From: Symsagittifera roscoffensis
Lineage: Eukaryota; Xenacoelomorpha; Acoela; Convolutidae
Assembly: GCF_963678635.1 (NCBI RefSeq)
Contig: NC_087070.1
Location: 7,600,539-7,664,538 of the forward strand
Reading direction: 5' to 3'
Length of the DNA stretch: 64,000 bases
In this document: one piece after another, positions 9,797-20,620 of the stretch
Layout of the letters: each line of letters begins with the position of its first letter
Position numbering within the stretch: the first letter of the stretch is position 1
The notes under the pieces: generated by a model
Database searches by the model: none
What the model was told of the DNA's origin: nothing
Seen by the model: only the letters and a program-made list of their open reading frames with translations
Translations under genes and position numbers: made by a program

Positions 9797-12248
9797 CTAC
9801 GTTTTTTGCTCGCTGAGTAGCATTTTTCTCCTTAAAAACAGCACAGTTCCACAATGCATGACTACCCTTATACAAAACGCACGGCGAAACTTAGAATTAT
9901 TCTGAGCCTTACTAGTTACCTGGCTAATGGCTGCAAAAACTTCGGTTGTTTTTGATTTAACTGGTTCCTCGTTTTTTGCTTTAAAGTTAAGTACCCGTAA
10001 TTTTTTATGCCCCTCAGCCTTTTCTTTCAACCAGTTATTAAAGTTTAAGAGTGTTGGGCGCTGCCAATTATGCCTTACAATATGCATTAACCAAGCTTCC
10101 TTGAGGTTAGGCGGAAGTTTACTAGCAGCTTGGTTCAACAGGTTAACACTCTTTAGATCGTCGTTGATTGACAATGATTTGAAAACTGCTACGAGGCCAG
10201 ATATGGCAGAGGAGAAACTAATGAAATTTTCCGAATTGTGAATCTTAAGTGGAGGAAAAGTATTCAGCTTATCAAGATGCGCACCAACAATGGCGTGTGG
10301 CTGCCCAAACTTCCGTGGCAAGGTGACAGTTTATCCTTGTACATAACGCCACTATAACTAAACTCCGCAATTGCAGTTTTTGCTTTGCCTGTGACGAGTG
10401 TTTTTAAGTATGTCAGTTTCGTATCATCGGTGAGAACAGGGGAATCAACGGTGGACTTAAACTGAACAAACCATTCGTGCCAGTTTAACGGGTTGCCGTC
10501 AACCTGGGCTAACTTCCATTCACGAAGGTGATCTTTGCGGCTATGCATCAATAATTCCGCCAATTCATGATCGAAGAGAGGTCGATTCGATGAACAACCT
10601 TGGTTCGGATAAGCGAAAGACGGTGCGTAGTCTTCGTTGACTGGCTGATAACCAGTATTAGTATAATTGACAAAATGCGGAACATGTTGGGGATGAACTG
10701 GCGGAGAATTAAAATACACAGTCGCACCACTAGTATACGGGGCGGCGGTGTTACGCGGTGGGACAAGCGTTGGCACAATAGAAAAATTTTTGTTCCAGCA
10801 TTACAACACTGTACAGGCGTGACGATCGGAGTTGTAGCTGCCAATCGCCATAACTTTGCATCACTTGTGTAGTAGTCGTTGATATTAGGTGACACAGTAT
10901 GCGGAACAAAGGGAAGATTATGTTGAGTCTGGGATGGCGCTGCATGGCAATGAGGTGCCGAGAAGAAAACCGGCAGTGGGTTTACTCCGGAAGATGAGAA
11001 GCCACCACCAGCAAATGCAGATAACAAAGAAACATAACCAGAACCGGGTTGTGCCGGTAAGATTGGGACAGGTAATGATTCCGGTTGCCCGATGGCAAAA
11101 CTACCATTAGTTATGTTTGAACTCATGGTCTGTAAAGGAACAGCAGACGGTGGTGGTAACAGGTGTGCACTAAAATGCATATTGTTAACTGGGAATGAGA
11201 CAGATGGAACAGAAGCTTGCAATGGCAAAAGGCTTGCACTGCCAAATTGAGGCAGAGCCCGATGACCATAACTATAGATTCCAGGGTCACTCAATGCTGT
11301 GTGCTCATGGTTAAGACTATTACTGGTGCGAATTGCATGAGCGAGGTTGGCGGAAGTGGTCGGTTCTGACGAAATTGGTACAGGAGTGAAGGCCAGCAAA
11401 CCTGGCGCACTAGCAACGTCAGGAGGTGCTTGTGAACTAACAGATTCTACCCAATCATTAGTCCGATCAGTTGCCACTTTTGACATAGATTGACTTACTC
11501 CTGTCGAGTTACTTTCCGCTACCTTCTCGCTAACCTCAGATGAACTGTCTTCAAGTTCAAACGCTTTCATTTCCATTTCAGTTAGTTGCTTTTTATGACT
11601 TTCAGCCAATTGTTCTTGTTCCAGCTGACTTTGTTCGAACTTAAAACGGTTTTCTTGCTCTTTAAATCTTATAGATACTTGATACTGCCTTTCCAGCTCC
11701 TCATGGCGTCATTTTACTAAAGCTAGCTCATGCCGTTTCTCACTTGATAACATAGTGCGAACAGTCGACGTATGACGAGTGGAAGCAGATTTATCAGACT
11801 TATGTGAGTCAAGCTTTCTACTTTCCTTAGACTTATAAGAGATTTTAGACCTGTTTTCAGATACTCGTGCTTCTGAGTCTCTTGTTTTGTGCGAGCGTGA
11901 GGATGTCTCAGACCTAGTTTGTTGTTAAGATCCCTTGCTCCCTGTAATGCCGGGTGCTGGGAATGACGTAGGTTCAAGGCTCATCTTGTAATTCTGAGCT
12001 TCATGCATTACTTTACTGTTCATTTCGGTTAATTTCTTAAGCCGGAGGTCTTGCTCAGCAATAATTTTTTCAGGGTTTTCCGTTTTTCCGATTAACTTAA
12101 TTAATTGCTCATTGACGTCAACAGCTTTTTCCAACGCATTTTTACTTTTGTGAACAGCATTATCAATTTTTGCGCGGCGACTTTTTTTTATTGCGAATTT
12201 TTGCGGCTCGATGTACTCAATGTCCATGTTTTTCGTCCATGTTTTCAC
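9797..12248 (-). pseudogene. BEL/Pao Gag, broken into several frames
   Basis: Frames at 12248-11925, 11609-10548, 10776-10264 and 10321-9797 read one after another in sense order. The first is Lys/Glu-rich and probably coiled coil. The second is a Ser/Thr/Pro-rich linker of about 300 residues. The last two carry the DUF1759 capsid-like region, with 'WHEWFVQFKSTVD', 'LTYLKTLVTGKAKTAIAEF', 'EAWLMHIVRHNW' and 'NFNNWLKEKAEGH'. Overlaps between neighbouring frames show that frameshifts, not separate genes, divide it. The long low-complexity linker is unusual for Pao Gag. Confidence 0.75.
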
Positions 12249-12547
12249 AAAATGACAGTATTTTACAAATGCTCACTCATAGAAAACAATTAACCAAATG
12301 AGATACTGTTTTGATACATAGTTAAATTTGCATTAATATATCAACATTAGTTTACAAATTGGGGGAACTTGACGTCTCAAAGATTCTGCCTGAAGCCTAT
12401 TTTTTATAGCTTTTCGCGCTTTAATTGGGAAGCGATTCCGCTTCTTACGCGTCTTAACGGTATTAGGACTATCACTATAACGCCTTAGAAGGAGGAGAGT
12501 TTTTAACTCAAGGGAAGGAGGCTGGTGAAGCTCTTTGTACTTCTCAA

Positions 12548-12976
12548 TTAGTACCTGTCCTTAGCCTTTCGCTCAGAGATAAAGTCTTTGACGACGTTCA
12601 GAACGAGAATAACTGTTGAACCTAAACTTTCCTCTATATCCTCGGTTCCGTTCCCTCTACAGTATTCGATCGCACAAATGTTTGTCCTATACCTTAATAA
12701 CAAATTGACAAGTTGCTCACTACTCAGCTTGCGGTTTTTGTTGCTGCGGTGCCTACTTATCGAGTTATTAATGGCGTCGTGCCAAATTACAAGGTCGTTA
12801 CGGTGAGACAAGTAGTGATGAAGGTAGTACTGTATTGTTTTCTGAGAATCCCTAGCGTTAAAGTTCAAACTTAAACCTGGCTTTGTAAAGCAAGTATCTT
12901 TGACGCGCTTCTGGGACGGAGGGGGAAGTTTTTGGAGCGCGTGATCCAAGGAAATTGCTCCTAGAATGAATACCAT
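12548..12976 (-). CDS. SGNH-like ORF upstream of gag in the BEL element
   Basis: An open frame of 142 codons sits in sense orientation between the 5' leader and gag. It has a hydrophobic start 'MVFILGAISLDHAL', aligning in layout with block I of SGNH hydrolases (GDS, here GAI, so the nucleophile position is altered or shifted). About 60 residues on it has 'NDLVIWHDAINNSISRH', which resembles block III (GxND-like). 'NICAIEYCRGNG' follows. The canonical C-terminal DxxH block is not evident. SGNH esterases are known as accessory domains of some non-LTR retrotransposons; finding one ahead of gag in a Pao element is unexpected. The SGNH assignment rests on motif spacing alone and is tentative. The frame itself is intact, unlike gag and pol around it. 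Confidence 0.5.
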   Translation of the reverse strand: MVFILGAISLDHALQKLPPPSQKRVKDTCFTKPGLSLNFNARDSQKTIQYYLHHYLSHRNDLVIWHDAINNSISRHRSNKNRKLSSEQLVNLLLRYRTNICAIEYCRGNGTEDIEESLGSTVILVLNVVKDFISERKAKDRY

Positions 12977-13019
12977 ACATTTAGGGGACCTAAGCGACGG
13001 CTACGTTACGCTTAAGTAC

Positions 13020-13340
13020 AAATGGGGTTGGAAAATTAAGTAGGTCGGTTGGACTCCAACAAAACACACGGAATAAACCTGAGGATGAAAGAATTCAACT
13101 TAACTCATTTAATATCACCGTACCTGACCACTTAAAATTACTGTCACGCAACGAAGTCAATAATAGGACGGGCTGAAACGGCTTTGATTTACTTGAAGCG
13201 AACTGGCTTTCAGTTTCACCAATGGTGGGTGGGGGATCAGGCAAATTGGTTAAGTTCCAACAACACACGCGGAAGAAACCTAAGGATGAAAAAACTCAAC
13301 CTAATTTGCTTGATATTTCGCTACCAGACCACTTAACATA
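13020..13340. repeat. Two-copy direct repeat in the BEL leader
   Basis: About 105 bases beginning near 13035 ('CCAACAAAACACACGGAATA') recur near 13255 ('CCAACAACACACGCGGAAGA'). Both copies end in 'CCAGACCACTTAA'-like sequence. They lie between the 5' LTR and the SGNH-like ORF. Confidence 0.55.
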
Positions 13341-13789
13341 AGGTTGGTGTCATCTTACAGCACAGTGTCGCAGAATTGTGGGGACGTTTTGAGGATTTTT
13401 TGGCAATTTTTTAAAATCTTTTTCACAAAATTTTTCGGAAAATTTTGGTCAGCAGGTTCGAGTCATAAATCAATCCAAAAAAGTAGTCCAGTACCTCTTG
13501 TCTATGTTCCAATTTCACGGATCGATATTCCGTTCACAAATATCCAAAAAATTTTGGTATCGAGAAAAAAATGTCAATCAGTTCATCTATGTACCGACTG
13601 TAAAACATTTCAGTTCAACGGAACTGTCCAAAAATTTTGGGTATTGAAAAAAATTACCGGCTGCTAGCTTGCGGGAAAAATTCAACCATATAAGACATCG
13701 TATAAAATTTTATAGCATAAATGGAAAGTTTGAAAAGTTTGCCGAGTCTTACAGTTTTGGAGATTGGGCGATCACCGGTCTTACACGAC

Positions 13790-14055
13790 ACAGACACTTT
13801 GCAAGACGCAACAGATGCTCTGCAATCCGCTACAGACACTCTGCAATCCACAACAGACGCTCTGCAATCCGCTACAGACCCTCTGCAATCCGCAACAGAC
13901 ACTCTGCAATCCGCAACAGACACTCTGCAAGCCGCAACAGATGCTCTGCAATCCACTACAGACCCTCTACAATCCGCTACAGACACTCTGCAATCCGCAA
14001 CAGACGCTCTGCAATCCGCTACAGACCCTCTGCAATCCGCAACATACACTCTGTT
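13790..14055. repeat. 21-bp minisatellite in the BEL leader
   Basis: About twelve units of a 21-bp motif (consensus near ACAGACACTCTGCAATCCGCA) stand head to tail with small variations. Because 21 is a multiple of three, several frames stay open on both strands, so the long overlapping ORFs here are not evidence of coding. In element sense the translation is a seven-residue 'VADCRxS' repeat preceded by a methionine. It is followed within the same frame by about 35 non-repeat residues. Confidence 0.85.
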
Positions 14056-14256
14056 TGAGCCAACTGCTTTCGTACAACTCTGCTAACTGCACTCGTGTCG
14101 GGAAAACTGTCCGAGAAACAACTCGAAAGGGAACTATCAACGATCCCGGTCCCTTGTCTTGAAAAGAAAGTAGTCGTGAAGAGAAAAAACCGTATGTGCC
14201 CTCTGTTTCTTTTTAAGAACCCGCGAATAACAGTCCGTTGTGTCGACTTTGTGCTC

Positions 14257-14279
14257 TTCGAGTCCCTTGTGGGGCGCCA
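14257..14279 (-). promoter_or_regulatory. Primer-binding site of the BEL element (tRNA-Lys-like)
   Basis: Five bases inside the 5' LTR, the sense strand reads TGGCGCCCCACAAGGGACTC. The plus strand therefore shows the matching tRNA 3' end, TTCGAGTCCC...GGGCGCCA. TGGCGCC is the start of lysine-tRNA-type binding sites. Confidence 0.75.
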
Positions 14280-14284
14280 AAATA

Positions 14285-14745
14285 TGCTTGCTCAATCTCC
14301 GTAAGTTGATAAAAACTATGAAGTCGAATGCTTGAATTATTAAGAGCATTTATTGGCAAAAAACTCTCGGAAACTCAATAATTCATCCCAAATTTTGCTG
14401 TTTAATAAGTTCATAATTTCGCCGATATACAGCTCCAATAACAAATTGGCGCAAGCTAGCCACAAGAACCGGTCGGTAATGTCCTTGAGACAAATATCTC
14501 TTTTTGGCGGTCAGCCTTAATCAAGGCTGAACCGAATTAGAACCATAAAAAAACAGAAAACAAACGGTCCAATGGGGCTATAGACCCTCGGGTCTATATG
14601 TTTTAAGGTCTGCGTATGGGGGAGTTGAACCAAATTGACCGGCGTGAGAGATTTGTCCCTTGGCCGCACGGCCATCTGTCCTTTTTTTAAAGCTTTTATA
14701 CTCTCTTATTTATATGCATCTATACTCTACATTTGTGTTGCAACA
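14285..14745 (-). repeat. 5' LTR of the BEL/Pao element
   Basis: It is 461 bases, the partner of 5209-5666, starts TGTTGCAACA and ends GCAAGCA in sense orientation. Promoter activity would lie here. No firm TATA box position was assigned. Confidence 0.85.
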
Positions 14746-14884
14746 ATGCTGATTGATTTTTTGGATTCTTGGATGAAGTACTAGATAAAGATGATGATAG
14801 ATAATTGTTTCTCGTAACTTAGTTTTGCGTTGTATTTCATTCGAACAGTTAATCATGCGTTCTTGGGGCGTTAGTAACGTGCAA

Positions 14885-15521
14885 CTAAGGTTTACTCGAA
14901 GCTAGAGTCACCAAAGGTTGGACGGTCTTGCATTTACAATAAATAGGATAAGATCTAAATTGTCTTAGTTGCCTTACAGAAACGATATAAAGAAAGTAAC
15001 AAATTTTGAAGTTTTGGCAAAAATTTTCAATGGTGAAATTTTTTAAAATTTGAAATTTTAATTATTCAGGCATTAATCAAGGCATACATAAAATGCCATA
15101 AAAAGATTTGATTTTTGAGAGTTTTGAAAAACGTTGTTTTTGCAAAAAGTAAAAATTCCAACATTCGTGTATCCAATTCTAGATTTTGCACTCAAAAAAA
15201 GTAAATTTTGCATGCAAAATTCACTTTTTTTTTAGTGCAAAATCTAGAATTGGATGCACGGTTGTTGGAATTTTTACTTTTCAAAGTTCGTTTACAAAGA
15301 CTGCTTTGTCTGCCATTTTTAGTTTCTTTCTTAGATTTTTTTCAATTTTTATGATCAGATGTTTTTATGGAAAAATATTTATCATACAATTTACATATGA
15401 AGAAATGCATAATAAGCATTTTTTTTCTGTACATTTAATGCATGGATTTATGTGACAAACAATTTTGGTGCACGGAATTGTATGGTAAGCATTTTCGGTG
15501 AATGAAGAGATCAACCCAGGT
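14885..15521. mobile_element. TIR element, family G, copy 2 (one end lost)
   Basis: The body 'AAGGTTTACTCGAAGCTAGA' to about 15080 matches the interior of copies 1 and 3. The right terminus 'GAGATCAACCCAGGT' is the family end, preceded by subterminal 'TATGGTAAGCATTTTCGGTG' words. The left terminus is absent. A 15-25 base inverted repeat around 15195-15250 ('TTTTGCACT' / 'AGTGCAAAA' and neighbouring words) forms an extra hairpin inside. Confidence 0.55.
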
Positions 15522-15758
15522 TGCTTTTGAAGTGTTTCTCTTTTATGTGTTAAGATCTAAATGAAAACAATTTCTCTTGCTATGTCTGTTGGGCAATAAG
15601 AAAATAAGTATTTCGATAGAAGTCACACTCTTTGTTCTATGAGTTCATCATTTTTTATACAGCCACAACTTTATACGGTTTTCGAAACAATTGTAGATTC
15701 TATCACAATTATGACATATAAGCTTCCTTTGATCAATTTGGAATGGTTTCTAAGAATA

Positions 15759-16437
15759 GCGTACGCGTTAATAGCGTGAAATATATCGCGCGTTAATTGT
15801 CCAAAACTGGCCACAATGGCTATCCTTAAACCCCCATAACTTTACGAAAAATAATCACAGGTGAAATACCTTTTCAAATTTAAGCTCAGGACAACAATAG
15901 CTTTTGAATGATATCGAAAAATCCATCAAAAATGGCTAGTTAAAAAGTCGAACTTTGTCTGAAGAAAAAAAAACCACCACGAGCACAAACATTTCGTTAC
16001 TTTCGTTACGAAAATTGGAACAACAAAAAAAACTGAAAACTCAATTCAAGCTCTTTGAGTACTAGCAAACTTTTCTCAAATCAAAATTGTCGTGAACAAA
16101 TTGAGATGCGTCGGCAACTGAGATATAGAAAAAATGATGAAGTTCAATGCACAGTGCTTGGTCCGATAATGGTTCCGACTTTCGATACGAAAGTAACGAA
16201 ATATTTGTGCTCGGGGTTGGGTTTTTTTTCTTCAGACAAATTTCGACTTTTTACATAGCCATTTTTGTCGGAATTTTCTTACATCATTCGAAAGGTATTG
16301 TTGTCCTGAGCTCAAATTGGAAAAGATATTTCACCTGTGATCATTTTTCGTAAAGTTATGGGGGTTTAAAGATTGCCATTTTGGCCAATTTGGGACAATT
16401 AACGCGCGATATATTTAGCGCTATTAACGCGTGAGCG
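15759..16437. mobile_element. Foldback (long palindromic) element
   Basis: The left arm (15759 to about 16025) and right arm (about 16163-16437) are imperfect reverse complements for roughly 260 bases, around a core of about 140 bases. The ends share 'ACGCGTTAATAGCG' and 'ATATATCGCGCGTTAATTGTC'; the inner parts share 'TCACAGGTGAAATA' and 'GTTACTTTCG'. There is no transposase. It is a MITE or foldback element. The CpG-containing termini stand out in AT-rich DNA. Confidence 0.75.
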
Positions 16438-17550
16438 AAGAGTTAATCCGTCTTAAAATCGTTCCAAATTGACAGAAGCTTATTTGCCAAATATCCATGT
16501 TTTGCATGATGAGCAAAATTCATCTTTTTATAGTTTGTATGGCGTGTGGGGGGATGATTTTCACAAAAAAAATCAAATTTTAGAAAAAAAAAATTTCATT
16601 TTATTTTTTCTTACATTTAGTTTTCTAATGTTATTACTGCTCCATAAAACCTTAAAAGGCAGTCGGAACATTCAGGGCTTCGCCCTGATTCGAGCAGTCT
16701 TGTTTTCTTTCTTCTTGTCAAACAGCTCAAAAACTGATTGCGTCTCAAATGGCTTTTTTCCCATATGCCCGAGAAATTACAGTAAACGCAAGTTAAATTA
16801 CAAAAAAAATCTTTGCAAGTTAAAATAAAAGTTCTTGGAGTGAAAGTTTTGTGAGACTTTTTATTTCATTTATTGATTGACATTTTTCTTACAGATATAA
16901 TCTCGTTGTTACAGCAAAAAATTTGTAACTTTTGATCGAAAAGGATAAGGGTGTTAACAAGATGGCCTGCGGAATAATAGATAAACTGCCGTTATTCGAG
17001 CAAGTTATGATTTTGATATTTAATTCTTTTGTTTATAATGGCATATTGTTTAAGAGATTAAAACTGGAAAGTAACGATCGTATGAATCGTCGAATAAACT
17101 AGGGCTGTTATATTTTTTTCTTCCGAATACAAATTTCCGAATAAGCTATTTAAGCTATATATTTTTTTTTCTTCCGAACAAGCTAATTAAGAATCTAGCT
17201 CGTTGAAAGTTTTGATCAAACCACAAAAAAATTTACAAAAAAACACAACTAATCAACAAACTATACATCAAACAAAGAGGTTACTGGACAAATTTTTTTA
17301 ATTCAAAATTGTCATCTTTTTGATTTCCAGATTATGCACAAGAAAATTCAATGCATAACTCCTATTGTTTGAAGAAAAAAAATCACTATTTTTAATAAAC
17401 TTTTAGTATAATAACATCCACAAAAGCCAGAAAAACAAAAAAAACTTACATCCACAAAAAATTTAACTGAATTCGAAGATTACACAACTGAAAAGATACA
17501 TGACTCAGTTTTTTAGAAGCCAAACTGGGTTGCAGTGGTATTTTATGTGA
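16438..17550. other. AT-rich gene-free stretch
   Basis: No coding sequence, RNA gene or convincing repeat structure was recognised. Short open frames here lack any protein-like pattern and consist largely of homopolymer-derived residues. Confidence 0.4.
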
Positions 17551-17561
17551 TAATTGATCAA

Positions 17562-17790
17562 GTAGTGGTGAAGTGGTTACGTCTCCGCCTCTCAATCGAA
17601 AGGTCGGATGTTCGAGGCCCACCATGATCCGTGCTCGTTGCTTGAGGGTGAGGCAACATTACCCAGCCCAGAAAAATAACCAAAAAAAAAATGCATGTAG
17701 TTCTTAAGCAGGGGCACAACAGCGGTTCGCCGTGTTGAGCTGTACAGCTCGTATGTTGGTCCTATCCCTCGTGGATAAATGATCTTAAGT
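17562..17790 (+). repeat. tRNA-derived SINE-like element
   Basis: The head has a Pol III A-box-like 'GTGGTGAAGTGGTTACG' (near 17564) and, about 30 bases on, a B-box-like 'GATGTTCGAGGCCC'. An unrelated tail of about 150 bases follows, including 'GTTCGCCGTGTTGAGCTGTA'. The anticodon-arm region pairs imperfectly, so this is not an ordinary tRNA gene. Confidence 0.5.
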
Positions 17791-18194
17791 AACAGAAATA
17801 TAACTCAATTTTCAATTCTTTTTTCTAAAAAAATACAATTTTACCAACAACAAAAGATGGCAGCGTCTTTGACCAAGGTTCATGAAATATAAGTAGTCAC
17901 CGCTACAGTAGTCAAATTGTGCAAAAAAGGGAAAGATTAAGACCGTTTTATAAGCACGCACTGCTGTAGTCACAGGAGTGTCAAATTAACCAGATAGTTT
18001 TTATATCTCAATATTTGTGAGATAAGTTTGCATTCTCTCAAATTTTTCTTTTGGTGATCTTATCGAGGCAATAGTTCGCGTTGAGGTGGTTGTGGTCAAA
18101 ATCGTTTTTCTCAGTTTCGTATATGTCGTTTTTATAAATTTCTGATCCTCTTGGTGCTGTTTTTATGAAATTTACTTCTTTTTTCATGTTGTCT

Positions 18195-18850
18195 TGTTAT
18201 TTTTTGTAAGAAAATTGTTCTTGAAAAGAAAAACATTGAAACTAGCAGGATAAAAACTTCTTTGGTTCAATCTGTGGTGAAAAAACCGTTTCTTTTGATT
18301 TTTGATTTTTGAATCTCTGGTATTTGAAAGCAAAACAAAAGGATGCATTTATGCCGTTTTTGTATCTAACAAAGTGTTGAACCTAACAATTCTACAAAGA
18401 GATTTCAGTGAAAGCTACTTCCGAAGAGCCGCTTAAATTTTTTTATTCAGTTGAGAATTGAATAAAGCGTTTATGAGTTATGTTTTTAAAATAACTTTGC
18501 GTTTGGTAAAATGATAACGAAAAAAAGAATCTGCCAACAGATTGTTAGTAGATTCTTTAACAATGAGATTATCATTTTTAGTCAAAGAATTTTTAAAAAG
18601 GTATTCCAAATTTGTACAATGTAATCTTACTGAGCGTTTTACAGCAGTCGTTTTTTAGCAAAAAGATTTCTTTTTGTAGAATGCTTTTTATAGAATTGAT
18701 ACAATTTAAAAAAAAATACATGAGTTTAATTAATCACTTACAAATTTAAACAAACAGATTAAATAAATGAAATACTGAGATGAAATGCAATGTGAGATTG
18801 TGTCAGCAGTTTTAACTCAACTGCTTATCGGAGCAAGCAATTGGAATACT
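18195..18850. repeat. Dispersed repeat family M, copy next to the Mutator-like element
   Basis: A diverged partner lies at about 23850-24400. Shared landmarks in the same order are a 'GTAAGAAAATTGTTCTTGAA'-type word, 'ATTTATGCCGTTTTTG' versus 'ATTCATGCCATTTTTG', 'AATCACTTACAAATTTAAAC' and 'GGAGCAAGCAA'. It immediately precedes the Mutator-like element and may be its outer end. Confidence 0.55.
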
Positions 18851-18965
18851 ACCAAATCGGGATAATGTTTTGAGCGTAGCTCGAATTTATGTTCAGTGTT
18901 CTTACACTTTTCTTTTTCGCAGAATTACTTTTAGTAAAACTAGATAGGTATTTTTACGTGTCTGT

Positions 18966-19095
18966 ACAAAACAGTCCCATACAAAACAGTCCAATACAAA
19001 ACAGTCCGAAAAAACATAGCAAAGTACAAAAAACAGTCCCATACAAAACAGTCCCAAAAATAGTCCGAAAAATAGTCCAAAAAACAGTCCCATTG
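18966..19095. repeat. Left array of ~15-bp units flanking the Mutator-like transposase
   Basis: Repeats of 'ACAGTCC(C/A)ATACAAA' with truncated variants ('CAGTCCGAAAAA', 'CAGTCCCAAAAAT') occur. The unit is partly degenerate towards the transposase. Confidence 0.7.
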
Positions 19096-19429
19096 ATCGA
19101 AGTGATAATTGTTCTGGAAGCTGATAAGTAAATTTATCTCATAATAAACACATTTTGATTCCAACTAATCCGGATAACAATAGGTAGTATAGTAGAGAAA
19201 TTGGAACAACCTAGATAACAGCAGCGGCCACTCAATAAAAGCAATAATATTCGAAACATTAAAGTTAACGCAATTTAAGAAAATGGACTCTTTTTTTAAT
19301 CCAAGCAAAAAGAGACAGGTTGTTCAATCTGTTTCATTTGCAAACACTTGACAACACTCAATAGAAGCGAAATTCACTATCTATCGATGGAAATCATACT
19401 TACAAATTAAAAATTCTGAGTTACTGATT

Positions 19430-20286
19430 TTTGAAGGGTATGCTCACATTAAACACAGAACACTGGTAGACAACTCCCTTTCCTGGCGCTGCGCACAAAG
19501 TAGTTGCAATGGCCGTGTGCGGACGAAGGAGGACTCCGTTGAGATCGTTAAAGATCACTGCCACTTCCCCGATCCAGCTGACATCGAAAAACGTAAGTTC
19601 AGAAAAACACTTAAAGATCGAGCAGCAGTATCCGATGTTACACCGCGGCAGACTATTTTCGCAGCTCAACGTGATGTGAACCGAGACACAGCTGTTCATT
19701 TACCTAGTTATTCTGCTAATCAGCAAGCTGTAAATAGAGTTCGACGCGAAAAAAGACCAAAGATGGCAGAGCCAACATCTCTGACTGGCTTTGAACTACC
19801 ACTGGCTCTACAGAAAACCCACGATGGAGAGCAGTTCCTTCTTCACGATTCTTGTCCCCAAGATGAAAATCGGGTTATTGTGTTCGCCACGTTACCTGGA
19901 TTAGAATTACTATCTTTATCGGATGATTGGTTCTGTGATGGAACGTTTTTGACTGCTCCCAATGTTTTCTATCAGATTTATACTATACACGCTTCTGTTG
20001 AAGGATGCCTTGTCCCTATTGTTTACGCTCTGCTACCCGACAAAAAGGAATCAACATATTATCGCCTTCTCAGTATTCTAAAAGTTGATTCCCCAAAACG
20101 CGTCACAATTGATTTTGGACTTGATTGAAATACTGTTGGAAAAATTGTGCGCAGGACAAAAAGTAGCCAGACCCAAAAAAGCTAAATACCAAAAACTCGA
20201 CAAAAACTTGATCACAATGATTAAGTCATATCAACCCAACGATATCATTGGGTTTTTGAAAGGATGTAGTTATAATATTAAATTAT
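19430..20286 (+). pseudogene. FLYWCH-MULE transposase with an internal deletion
   Basis: A FLYWCH-type zinc finger can be read from about 19437: 'LSWRCAQSSCNGRV', then 'DHCHFPDPADIEKRK', giving the C..C...H.H pattern. A linker of about 90 residues follows, then the start of the MULE transposase domain: 'WFCDGTFLTAPNVFYQIYTI', with the first catalytic Asp in DGTF, and 'VPIVYALLPDKKESTYYRLL'. The second-Asp region begins ('RVTIDF'), but the frame breaks at 20128 and resumes as a short Lys-rich C-terminus ('KLCAGQKVARPKKAKYQKLD', to 20286). The centre of the catalytic domain, including the Glu and the C-x2-C-x-H region, is missing. It is therefore inactive. The family matches animal FLYWCH-linked Mutator elements. 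Confidence 0.8.
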
Positions 20287-20554
20287 AATCCGAGTTTTCT
20301 TTTCTTTTCAATTTCTTATTTATTCCACATTGCCAAGCAATAAAATTTTTCCAAGTCAATTAATTTCCTTGATTTTTCAAAATTGAGCTAGAGTCGATTT
20401 GAAACCGGCAAAATAATGAATACATACAAGGTGTTGATTTTTCTTTTCCCTCCGCCCAACCCTCTAAGGTTGAACCCTTTGTTGTACCCTAGATATACTC
20501 GTTATCATATTTACCCGAATTTCAACTTTTTTCGGAAAATTGGAAAATTTTTTG

Positions 20555-20620
20555 TGCCGCCGGAGATTCGATCCTTTGATCTCTAGAATTTGAGTCTAAC
20601 GCTTTAACCACTATACCATG
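20555..20620 (-). tRNA. tRNA-Leu(CAA)-like sequence, degenerate
   Basis: On the minus strand, 'ATAGTGGTTAAAGCGTTAGA' is a D-arm/A-box. An anticodon arm follows with paired TTAGA/TCTAG around the loop CTCAAAT (anticodon CAA), then a B-box-like 'GGATCGAATCTCC'. The T-stem pairs over only three bases and no acceptor stem is convincing. It is more likely a tRNA relic or SINE head than a working gene. Confidence 0.4.

Larger units (their letters stand above)
5209..14745 (-). mobile_element. BEL/Pao LTR retrotransposon, full length, coding regions mutated
   Basis: Two LTRs (5209-5666 and 14285-14745) in the same orientation enclose a minus-strand internal region. In sense order it contains a primer-binding site, a leader with a 21-bp minisatellite, an SGNH-like ORF, gag with the Pao DUF1759 region, CCHC/CCHH-type knuckles, a DSAST aspartic protease, an RT with a YMDD-type box, RNase H, a DDE integrase and a DUF5641-like C-terminus. 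A purine tract abuts the 3' LTR. This gene order, with integrase last and these family-specific motifs, identifies BEL/Pao. Several frameshifts and stops break gag and RT, so it cannot encode a full polyprotein as it stands. The flanking five bases on the two sides (GCTTA and ATGCT) do not form a clear target-site duplication. Confidence 0.9.

Noticed and set aside
13790-14055. CRISPR-like regular array
   Set aside because: Units are contiguous, with no unique spacers, inside a eukaryotic retrotransposon. The same holds for the 22-bp and 15-bp arrays.
13669-14162. Plus-strand ORFs of about 130 codons with QTLCNP-type repeats
   Set aside because: They are antisense to the BEL element and open only because the minisatellite unit is 21 bases.
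18889-19164. Overlapping ORFs with QNSPIQNSP or WDCFVWDCF repeats
   Set aside because: They come from the tandem array at the end of the Mutator-like element.
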